Positions 13,701-22,800 of a stretch of DNA of 64,000 nt are shown piece by piece. Below the pieces are notes generated by a model. That model saw only the letters and a program-made list of their open reading frames with translations, made no database searches and had not been told where the DNA came from. A program made the translations under genes and the position numbers. Within the stretch, counting starts at the first letter, position 1. Each line of letters begins with the position of its first letter. Origin of the DNA: Pegea sp. RAD2-039 (taxonomy: Eukaryota; Chordata; Thaliacea; Salpida; Salpidae); NCBI GenBank assembly GCA_034620365.1, contig JAQGEQ010000192.1:3653001-3717000 (forward strand), read 5' to 3'.

Positions 13701-16700
13701 TGCTGATAACATCTTTAAAATAGTTTCAAGGTTGCATTAGCCGACAAATCTGCTAGAATTGTTTTAATAACTTTCAAGTATAAGCCAATGATAGGCTGCA
13801 TCTTTCACGCTTTTAAAAATTGACTATAAACTTTTCCGAAATATTTACCAAAAAACACCTTTTAAAAAACTCAAACTTACTCAAGTTCATTTATACGCCA
13901 AAGAAGTTCATTCTTCTCAGTATAGGTTGAAAGAGGTGCTACATATCTTGATTCCTCAGCATATAAAATTATTCCGACTCTAGTGCTTTTGTAATCAATC
14001 ATAAAACTATTAATGAAAGTGTATATAAAGTTGTGACGGACTGAGTCGAAACTATCTTCTGTTAATCTAAAAAAAGAAATTCAGTTTGTTTACAGATGCA
14101 TTTAGCTAATAAATCAATGCAAGACATTGTTCTTTAGTTTCTAAAGACATATTAACATAAAATTTAAAACTAATGATTTTATCATATACATTATTTTAAC
14201 TTTTTCGGATAATGAAACATAGATAGAAAATTTAACTTTTATTCGATGTGATAATTAGAATCTGAACCTAAATACTACATCTTTATATCTTGAAGAGACA
14301 CTATTATTGTTCAGTCATTTTTTACACTTTTAAGAAATGTTTTAATAAAATTTGAGCATTTTGTTTTAATTTAAAGACAAATATCTTCTTTTTTATAATG
14401 GAATCTGATAAATATACAGAATACAAACTCTGTTAATAATAAAAGTATGTTGTCATTAAACTGGTGCACCACACCTACACACTGGCAATCTTGATGTTTG
14501 AATATAATAAAAAATCTTTTAACTATGACAAACATCCTTTTTAACAAAACAAATTGAAAATGATAGTAAAGTTTACTTTTTCAATAATTCGATTAGAAGA
14601 TACTTTAATTTTTAAATTTCTTTTATAATCTTATTTTAAATCCCACAAGATTTTGCAATAGTTAATTATAGTGTTCTACATAAATAAGTACAGCAGAATA
14701 TTTTATGAAAATATTAAGAATTAAAAGGTTTTAAGTAAAGAATAAATAATTTGAGATTTTGATCGAAAGACTAGACGTTATATTTTTACTGAAAATTAAC
14801 ATAAGTGGTTTCATTTAAATTTTGAAATGTAGTTAAATATGTATTTCAAAGTAGGAAATAAGTGCAAAACTAAGCTCAGCCTAATTTGTAAGATTTGAAA
14901 AAATCTTATGAAGATTTTATAATATACAAACTTGTTACAGAGAAAATTGTAAACTTTTTGATACTAGAATTATAACTAATATGGAATTTCTTAAAATATT
15001 TTGAGTTCTGGTAAATAGTTTAATGGTAGCTTACATTGAAGTATCAAAAACTAAGACAAGATCTAGCTTTATTCCTGAGCACGTCATATCAACTGTAAGG
15101 CTGTAAGTGGGTGAGGTTTGCTTGATTCCATATGCAGTCACTTGTATAAGATATTCAGTTGATTCCAATCCATGTAGTTGGACATTTTTTTCCCGACCTA
15201 CATCCACCAAAACAGTACATTCCAACATACTAACAATTAAGTCGTTGTACCTACCTACGTTGACAGAAACATTTCTGTAGCTGGATTGTGGTCCAATTCT
15301 TGAAGGACGATATCGAATAATATAATAATCAACTAAATCTGCAGGGCGCTCCCAGCTAACCTCTATCATATCCTCACTTGACATACTGATATGAAACCCT
15401 TTTAAAGGATCAAGTGCCTTGCCATAAAGTACTAAAAAGTAAACATATAAAAAAGGTTGTTTATAATTGGTAGTTAATGATGCACCCTTTAATACAAAGT
15501 GTTTCAGGCTTTAAATGTTTAAACAAGAACTTCTTTTGTCTTCAGATTTACATTTTAATGACTTTTACCTTCTAAACGTAATAACATGCTTCGGTAGACA
15601 TCAGTCCAAATTTTGCATAAAGATTCAGTTCTGTCTGAAAATATTACGCCAGAAGCATCGCCTGCGATTTCATAAAGCTCTTTCTATTAAAAAATAAAAC
15701 CTTTAAGTTGTTGTCATTATTATGAATCATTATACATGAATGTCTAATCTTCTAACTTAAGAGGAGTTAAAACATAAACATTAAACAACATTTTTTAATA
15801 AAAACCTGTATTGCATTATTGTGACCGATTGCAATTGTAACCACATATGGCTCAGATCGTAATTTATAGGCAGCTTCTCGAATGGAACTGTTTGATGGTG
15901 ATCCAAGTATGACAATTACTACTTTTGCCACATTTTCTCGAGCAGCTTGGCCACCTTTTGGTTGAAGGACACTTTCTCGAGCATAGGTGAGGGCGCGTTC
16001 AATGTGATTCTCTTCAGTAGAACTGCTCAGCATTTCAATCGCTAATGGAATATATTAAATTAATTAAAATCATTGAACATTTTCCATTTTTAAAGATTTC
16101 TAAAAATAAACCTTATTAGAAATTCACGTTGCTAATATTAATTGTTTATATTATTTATATATCAACTTGTATTACTTTACAAAATTTAAATTAACTTCAG
16201 GTAATAATACAAAGATAATATTTTATATGAAGTTTTAGCTTCTAAATGAGTTTATGTTCAAGAATATCAGTTTTATTGCGTTAGTTCAAAAAGTAGTTGC
16301 TGCCATCAATCATTGTAAAGTTTCTTTATCATTCAAAATTGTGTTTACAGAGTATAATATTTCATTTGTAATCTACTTTAGCTTAAATAATGAATTATCA
16401 GAAGAAAAATCTTTTTTATCTAATTCAAAGCTGAAAAAACTCTAGATAAAAAGAAATGAAACCTGGCTTGAGTATTTTAATTTTTTATTATCCTCCTCAG
16501 TCAGAAAAGAAAAAACAATTGTATAATAAACAAACCTCTGTTGTATCCATAGCTGTCCTGATAACGACGAAATGAAAATTCCAACTTCTTGTTTTTATCC
16601 AAGGTCATCAAAGCCAGTCTTACCTAAAAAAATTAAAAATTGTCAATAATTTCGTTATTTAAACATTGTGAGAAGAAAACATTAAATGTTGTAGACTTAA

Positions 16701-19032
16701 GCTTCTTAGTTTTGGATTATCATCGCAAGTCTTTCGGGCTTTCAATTAAGATATTCAATATGCTTGTTTTAATTATATGTCTTCCAGATTTCTAGTAAAT
16801 ATAAGCTTGATAGCAAACTGCAGTTGAGAAACATATTGTGCACCAAAATATAAAAGTAATAAAGAATTTAGGAAGCAGAAAACGTTTTAGTAACAGATTA
16901 ATATTTGAAATTTACGAAATCAGTTGTTAATTTGAAAAAGATCTTTTATTTTGATTAATATTGTTTATTTTTAAATTCGAAAATTGTAGTCAATTATAGA
17001 GGTTAGCAAAAGTAATCTACACTCGTATAAAGCTCAATGAAACTCAATTTCATTCCTAGAAAGTAAATTACTACTCGCTGTAAAAGCTAGCAAATAAAAG
17101 ACATTTAATTTTTAGCAAAGGTATCTATAAAATAATTATTAGTTGCTAATAAACTGATTCATTAAATAAAAAACTGACAACCGTTTCATCAATCAAAATT
17201 TGATAAATAAGCAACTGTTTTCAAAACATTTAGCTATTTCATGCCGATTTTAAAAATTATAAAATCTCCCTAAACTTGATTGCAAAAATGGTAATTAATT
17301 CACCTTTTTGTAATAAGCAACGTCAAAATGTGATGTTAGATTATGAAGAAGGCATTTTGTCTCAATAAAGTCAACTTCTATGGAGGAATATCGATCTATT
17401 ATAAAAAGAACGTCCAATGGCCGACTGATTACATCTGCAAAAACAACTTGTACTAATTAATTTATGTTATGAGTAAAACATTACTTTCAAGTATTTTTTC
17501 AGTTTGATTTTTAAGTCTGTGCATGTCCAATTAATCATGTTGAAAAAATCTTTTTTGAACATTTTTCAAGATAGAAGAAAACGCTATTCGTGAAATTGCA
17601 AAAGATTCAGTAAATTTGATGTTTAAAAATTTAAGTTAGCATTAAGCTATTTTCGATAAAGCGATTTTTTTTATTTTTTTTTAATGGTGATCAAAAGTAT
17701 AACATCAAAACAAAAATATTTATACAAAACGTCTATAAATTTTCATAATTTAAGTTTTCTTAGTTGTATTCTACCAATACAAAACGATTTTGAGTTTGTA
17801 ATTTTACATTTAAACTTTTAAGGATCTGACACATAACAACATTCAGTTCTTTTAGCGGAAATTTCAATTTGTACAAATGAAGTACCTAGCCTAAAATCGA
17901 TCGGTTTCTCAGTTGTTGTAGTTTCATTTGAATTTGAAGTCTCTGTTGAAGCAAAAATTTCAATTAAAAAAAAATCATTTGATTTATAACAAAAATATTA
18001 CAAGTATTAGAATTTGATTGTCTAAACTTAGCCCAATTAGTAAACAAGAAATTTAATTTTGGCAACTAAAGACCTTTATATAAGTAAATCAGCTTGTAAA
18101 AAGAAGAATGAAAATTTGTCAAAAAAAACTATGGAGGTTTTCTATAAATAAAATAATTGGTGCTGGTTGCAAATTTTGCTTTGTGATTTAATAAAGAAAT
18201 AATTAATATGTTGCTTTGAAAGATTTTAGGTGAGTTCTTTCTTTATCAACTGTTTCAATTAATACTCAGAAAATAACTTTCAAGATTTTTGTAATTACAA
18301 ATCAATTTTAGCAATAGTTTTAATGATTTAATCGTTGAAAAGATCAAATACAGTCGACATATCTAAAAACAATAAAAATCCGCTACCATCTATTTGACTT
18401 TCAGTTAAAGATAACAAGATTCTATGAAATAATCTCCTTTAATCCCCAACATCATCTAGATGCGTAATAAAACCAGAACACTCTTATGGACTTATACAAT
18501 CTTATGTACAACGAAAGCTATGTGGTAGTATCTAATAGAAGATGTTCTAATTTGATACTTTCCATATTCACCTCAAAGTGGCAAGTACCTTATAATGAAA
18601 GAATTTTGTTTATTTTGTATTTGACCTTTCACTATAACTTAAACTTTTTCTTCATCATACGTAAGACACAAAATACTTTAAATGGCAAGTGCATTGGTTT
18701 TAAAAGTAAAGCCCAAACCAATAAACAAAGAATTTTGTTGTTTCACTATCGATTAATCCTTATTGCTTAACTTAATATAGTAGCCACTAGTTTGGTAATA
18801 TTTAATTTGTATAAATTGCCAGTAAGCACGCACAAAAAAGCTAACCTTTGTCTAAAAGACTTCGCCGGCGGCGTAGCCTTTTGTTTTTTAAACCTCTATG
18901 GGCTTCATCCAAAATCTCCAAGACGTTATGTTTGTTCAATTCAGTTTGATTAGGAGAGGGAGAATTATGAGGTACAGCAAGTATCAGAAAAGCAGCTGTT
19001 AGTAACCCGAATGCAGCGATTTTAATTTGCAT
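3..19032 (-). CDS. Gene A: secreted vWA/FN3 multidomain matrix protein, 3' end outside window
   Basis: Twenty exons, 5' to 3': 19032-18846, 17942-17886, 17434-17304, 16623-16536, 16041-15806, 15683-15569, 15431-15255, 15197-15035, 14066-13881, 12763-12619, 11057-10862, 10723-10564, 6051-5945, 3849-3700, 3303-3181, 2836-2565, 1779-1589, 1261-1108, 624-458, 170-3. Every junction is GT..AG and phase-consistent, giving 1057 codons plus 2 nt with no stop. Order: signal peptide, basic propeptide-like site, vWA1 (about residues 88-270), FN3 (272-375), vWA2 (377-560), FN3 (562-649), FN3 (650-740), FN3 (741-850), degenerate vWA3 (855-1035), start of another FN3. The window stops at the exon 20 donor. 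By analogy with paralogue gene C, two exons (about 280 nt) remain. Mixed vWA/FN3 arrays are known from FACIT collagens (XII, XIV, XX) and related matrix proteins, but no Gly-X-Y repeat is present here. The likely role is extracellular matrix structure or adhesion; the orthologue is not identified. Exon borders are my inference from sequence. Confidence 0.85.
2565..2836 (-). other. Gene A FN3 domain 4 (exon 16)
   Basis: One 272-nt exon, the same length and phases as gene C exon 57154-56883. It encodes most of an FN3 domain: PAPEDFQVA at the start, QLIWKR on strand B, YPIKIYDEYG on strand C, and LIPGRKYKATVE on strands E-F (gene C: LIPGRKYSASMQ). The last FN3 strand is in the next exon. Confidence 0.85.
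3181..3849 (-). other. Gene A FN3 domain 3 (exons 14-15)
   Basis: Exons 3849-3700 (150 nt) and 3303-3181 (123 nt), phase 1 at all borders. Strand B reads KIRIRWQTPS, strand C LRYKISIFF, and strands E-F GTRYKVQVRCIY. The gene C counterparts (61065-60916, 150 nt, and 57736-57605, 132 nt) read KISWLSP, DRYKISI and GTIYEIQVRSIY, so the alignment is clear. In gene C the same intron is about 3.2 kb, against 396 bp here. Confidence 0.84.
5945..10723 (-). other. Gene A FN3 domain 2 (exons 12-13) with a 4.5-kb intron
   Basis: Exons 10723-10564 (160 nt) and 6051-5945 (107 nt). The domain opens with VAPKNFQ, has FVINWEDE on strand B and LLPGHYYNISI on strands E-F. Both exon lengths and phases are identical to gene C exons 61617-61458 and 61232-61126, where the matching motif is LLPGYKYNIS. 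The separating intron is about 4.5 kb here but 225 bp in gene C. Confidence 0.85.
6052..10563 (-). other. 4.5-kb intron of gene A, no gene seen
   Basis: This is AT-rich sequence between exons 12 and 13. I looked on both strands and saw no exon-like stretch, RNA gene or repeat array. Other gene A introns longer than 300 bp (1262-1588, 1780-2564, 3304-3699, 3850-5944, 11058-12618, 12764-13880, 14067-15034, 16624-17303, 17943-18845) also show nothing beyond simple AT-rich sequence. Confidence 0.7.
10862..15060 (-). other. Gene A vWA domain 2 (end of exon 8, exons 9-11)
   Basis: The domain starts at the end of exon 8 with LVLVFDTS and continues in 14066-13881, 12763-12619 and 11057-10862. The MIDAS segment is D-T-S-I-L (Leu instead of the second Ser). 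The Thr segment is intact (RNTGAALKFAY), while the usual TDG is TNG (MVVVVTNGKSND), an Asp to Asn change. The last strands read LIFHIGVDGD, and the final helix ends SICSQTF as in many vWA domains. Three of five metal-site positions are kept, so weak or altered ion binding is possible. Exon 9 is 186 nt, exactly as in gene C. Confidence 0.83.
15035..15431 (-). other. Gene A FN3 domain 1 (exons 7-8), split by a 57-nt intron
   Basis: Exons 15431-15255 and 15197-15035. FN3 signs are EVSW on strand B, DYYIIRYRPS on strand C, and the TEYLIQVTAYG pattern on strands E-F. The intervening 57 nt (15198-15254) begin GTAGGT and end GTAG when read on the minus strand, and contain no stop. The same intron position and phase exist in gene C (61 nt, 63744-63804), which is the main reason to call it an intron. 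Exon 8 also carries the first strand of vWA2 (LDLVLVFDTS). Confidence 0.8.
15198..15254 (-). other. 57-nt in-frame intron in gene A (retention would keep the frame)
   Basis: GTAGGT..GATGTAG on the minus strand, phase 1, 57 nt, no stop in frame. Retention would insert 19 residues into an FN3 domain between strands C' and E. The intron at the homologous site of gene C is 61 bp and would shift the frame if retained. Confidence 0.7.
15569..17434 (-). other. Gene A vWA domain 1 (exons 3-6), MIDAS degenerate
   Basis: Exons 17434-17304, 16623-16536, 16041-15806 and 15683-15569. The first strand reads LDVLFIIDRYSS, so the DxSxS metal motif is DRYSS, with Tyr at the first Ser. The usual T-x-G-x-A-L segment is replaced by HIERAL, and the usual T-D-G of the fourth strand is LGS (VIVILGSPSN). 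The end of the fold is normal for the family: VVTIAIGHNNA, then KELYEIAGD, VIFSD and a helix ending in LLLRLE. The domain should fold, but I infer that it does not bind a metal in the integrin I-domain manner. Confidence 0.82.
17886..17942 (-). other. Gene A exon 2: Ser/Thr/Asn-rich linker, possible cassette exon
   Basis: This 57-nt exon encodes a short linker rich in Thr, Ser and Asn (ETSNSNETTTTEKPIDF), probably a flexible and glycosylated spacer between the polybasic site and vWA1. It is bounded by CAACAG and G/GTACTT. Both ends are phase 1 and the length is a multiple of three, so skipping keeps the frame. It is the least certain exon of the gene because it has no recognisable domain. Confidence 0.65.
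18846..19032 (-). other. Gene A exon 1: start codon, signal peptide, polybasic site
   Basis: The ATG (complement of 19030-19032) opens a classical signal peptide: MQIK, then a hydrophobic run (AAFGLLTAAFLILAV), then polar sequence. After about 30 more residues comes KNKRLRRRRS, a strong furin-type polybasic motif, so the first 55 or so residues may be removed in two steps (signal peptidase, then proprotein convertase). The exon ends with donor AAAG/GTTAGC in phase 1. The start is chosen because it is the only Met in frame upstream of the hydrophobic run and because an acceptor-like sequence lies just before it. Confidence 0.8.
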
Positions 19033-19056
19033 TTTCTTGCTTAGAAATGAAAGAAA
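19033..19056 (-). promoter_or_regulatory. Acceptor-like site just before gene A start codon
   Basis: Read on the minus strand, a T/C-rich tract (TTTTCTTTCATTTCTAAG) ends in AG (acceptor bases at 19040-19041) 7 nt before the ATG. This is a candidate splice acceptor, either of a 5' UTR intron or for spliced-leader trans-splicing. Both flatworms and hydrozoans use spliced leaders. No transcript evidence is available here. Confidence 0.4.
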
Positions 19057-19439
19057 ATTTTATGACAGTCATTAACCATTAAAAACTTGCTAGTTGTTTA
19101 AATAATGATTTAAGATGAAACTAGATGAATTAAAATCCTTCAAAACATTGAGAATTACTAATAGTTCACCTGACTAAACTAAAATTAAAAGCTATATGTT
19201 CAAAAAAATAAAATTAGATGTTTTTATAGGAATCTATAAAAATAAACTTTACTACAAAATAAAGAATGTACTTATCAGAATTTTGTTGGTCTATATTTCT
19301 GAAACTGATAACAAAACCTGAAAAAATAAGCTCTACCTGACTGTAAAAGGTTTTCACACGGTATAATTTTCGTTTGCTAAGAATAATTTTATTAACTAAA
19401 ACCTCAACATTAATTTTAACACATCTATCTACCTCATCA

Positions 19440-19870
19440 ACAACTCGTTTTTATCCGGATATAGATAATCTTTGAAGAGCCGATACTTTCAAAACAATAC
19501 TCTAGCTTGCATATGAAACGGTCTGTCGCGTTACACTGCTCGTTCATCTTGAATCGTTTTATGCATAAGGCAGAAGCGCCTTCTTTTATTTACATCTTCC
19601 TGCTATGTGAGCTCACCAAATTGGTTTCAACTTGAGCCGGTTAGCAGAATACTATTTAGTAATTGCTATAACTAAGTTAAGAATCAAGTATCTTAGCACA
19701 TCGGTCGATTATTGCTTTAGTAATGTGACTTGAAACATCGCTAACCTCTATCTTAATCATCTCTAAAGCCAATGGTCTGTGACGTCAGATAAAGTATGTA
19801 GCCAACAGCTTTTTGATCGATTTAAGAAAAGGCTTGTCAGTGGTCGGTATTTTGATATCAAATTGTGATT
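19440..19870. promoter_or_regulatory. GC-richer island upstream of gene A with a TGACGTCA palindrome
   Basis: About 400-840 bp upstream of the gene A start, the sequence is visibly richer in G and C than its surroundings. It contains a perfect CRE-type palindrome TGACGTCA at 19780-19787. The distance and composition fit a proximal promoter or enhancer, but no TATA box or transcription start can be assigned. Confidence 0.4.
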
Positions 19871-22800
19871 CAGACCAAACAGCAATTTTATTTAAAATAT
19901 TTCGAAGATAAATCAATGGAATTTCTTATCAGAAGTAGAATGAGAAGAATAGATTTAGAAGATATATGACTATAGTAAAAATGTAAGGAGTATTACTACA
20001 GCACAAATATATTATAGAAAATATTTGAAGCTACATAAAGTTTGCTTTTGTTTTATCTTTTGTTATTCATTTAAATGTTTTTTTTTAATGTTTATGTCAC
20101 ATTTAACTAATAGTACATTTTGAATATCTGTTTTAAATCTCTTATGTTAAAAAACATAACTTTAGTAAATACTTATGAAAAATTAGTTTGTTCTCATCAA
20201 CTTTTAGTTTTATTGAAGAAAATGAAAACTCAAATAACAGTTTGTTAAATCAACTCTCATGAGCATTGCTAATATGTAAACTTAAATGAAACATTAAAAA
20301 TAGTAGGAAAATATTTATTTTTATCATCAAAAAACTAAATTCTATGAATTTTGGTAAATAAATTCCCCATTAAAAATGGTTGTGTAAGATAAGTAGCAAG
20401 TTATATTATTAAAGCAAAGTTTTTGCACTACTGTTTTCATAAAAGCAACCACATGTTTTATAATGGCAGATATGTTATGAAATAAGTGTAGAAATTTTAC
20501 TGTAAAAAGAACCCAATAAAATAGATTTTAATCTGCTTTAGTATGTTTTATATTGTTAGCCAAAGCAAGTTTTTAAACAGTTTAAAATATTTTTGTTTTT
20601 TGTTCTTAGCAAATAAAACAAAGAAAACCCATAATTTGAAATTTTTAAACAAAGAAACTTAAGCCAAGACCAAGTATGTATTCTAAAAATTATGGTACTG
20701 TTTCGTTTTTCGGCTGTATATCAAATCAAAGACTTGAAAAAATTATCAGCAATTAGTGTTAATTATGACGATTTCCTAACTTTGTACAATTGGTGTGTAC
20801 CTTCTCTCAAATAATAGGATAAACGATAAAAGTTGTTAAATACTTTCAATTTCTGTGGTAAATACTTTTTTTGCACTTTTTAAGCAGCTTTAATTAGTAT
20901 GAGTCATGTCTATTTTCTTACAAATAATCCAATCTGTATCTTTAAAAATACCAAAGAAAAAATTAAAAATGTTAAATTCACAGTTGATATTCTTAGATTA
21001 ACTAAAAAGTTTCAGTTAAACTCAGTAAAATCACAAGCAATTTCTAACTTAGATTAAAAATGTAAAGTTATTGTAAATAAAAAAGATATAGGCTTAATCT
21101 CGACACACTATTGTTCTATAAGTTTGCAAATTTTTCTTCAGCAGTTTAAACGCTGCTCAGTACTCACTTTTGTTTATTTTTTAATTTTTGAGTTGTATAC
21201 GCTTTCTAGTGATGATTACTTTAAATTCATTATAGTATTTGAACGGGTTTTAATTTTCAATAAAGTACTCTTTTATAAAAATCTTGATAACAAGTTGTTG
21301 ATAAATAATCCGGAAATAATATTTGCAAAAACTTTGAACTATTTTGATTTTTTAAAGTTATTCAGTAAAACAAAAAAATCTCTTCACAATGGCTTAATTT
21401 ACAAATTAACATACTCATGGCTTATGCGATCAGCCTTTTAAATTCGTTGTACTTCAATGTATAAGATAAAAGAAGTTTCCAACCTCAAATAGCTTTCTAG
21501 TGAGATATGGACAAAGAAACCATCTCAACATAAAACCAAGATAAAAGCTTGGCAAAATTTCTCTATTTAATCAAAATTTGAATGATTAGTTTTGAAATAA
21601 AAACAAATTGAACTTTTGAAACAAATGGAGAAAGACTATTTCTATTTTGTGATTTTTTCTGGATAATGTTAATCTCACATTTGTTTATTAAACATTGTTT
21701 TCGATAATTTCAAAAAAAAACTGGATGTAATGTTTTATCTGTTTTGTATTTATATAGTAAACACAATTAATTCATGGCAATCAAATTGGTCTATTGATTT
21801 TAGTTTTGTAGATATATATACTACAAGAATGCCGTGAAACTAAACGTCAGAGTAATCTTATTCAGATAATCGTAATTAAGATAAAGAGTTTTTCACATTT
21901 AATATTTTTGAAATATTTGATAGGTATTGTAACCTAATTAAATTTGATTTAGCAAGAAGAAACTCAAAATTTATGTAACTTTATTTGTTACAAAGTTTTT
22001 AGTAATAGACTTTCACTAAATGAACTAAATTGTCGACCGGCATCTTAATTTTGAGTTAAGAGGTTTGCTAATAGCTTCTTCAAAACTCATTGAAAGCACG
22101 AAGGACTTATAAATTGAACATTTTTGTGGCCACAATGATATTTCTTGCCATACTACTAGACTTTATAATTCGTTAATCGGCTAACAAAGGTTGAGGAAAC
22201 CAAAACTTTCCTTCAGAGCAAAACAATACAAACTGTTGCAAAAATGATCTTCAACTTTTATCTCTTCTGATATAAATATTATTTCACATAGTCATTTATT
22301 GAATATCCAGAAACTTATTAATTTAAAGTAGTTCGATGGTTAAGCAGGATATTAGTGGGCTATAAATAAAGCTAGATGTCTTTATAAAAAAATAAAACTG
22401 AATTAGATGGTGACTCATAACTTAAATGCGTTCAGACGGTTTACTTTATGAGTTTGTTTTTATATAAAAATTCAGAATACAAGCAGTTCAAATGGTTTCT
22501 CTTGATTAAATGAACAGCTTCAAAAAATGAACTTATTTGTTTCAAATAGTAAGGTTGTTAACAGTCAAGTTGGAACAAGTTAGATAACTTAAATTAAAAC
22601 TTTTTTAAAGAGCTGAGTATGCAAAATTAGTTGGTTATGCTACTGAACTTAAATTAGTTGATAATATTAGTTTAATTATCTTCAATTGTTCAAACGCTGA
22701 ATCATCTTTTGGTAAATATTTAAATAATCATGAGGTTATAGAAACAAACAAGAGATACACTTTAAAAAAACGGACAAACAGTTTTACTTTAATATAAAAT

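Noticed and set aside
21124-21441. 105-codon plus-strand open frame
   Set aside because: Starts at TTG, is rich in Phe, Leu, Ile, Lys and Asn as expected from AT-rich DNA, has no domain or exon context and no flanking splice chain.
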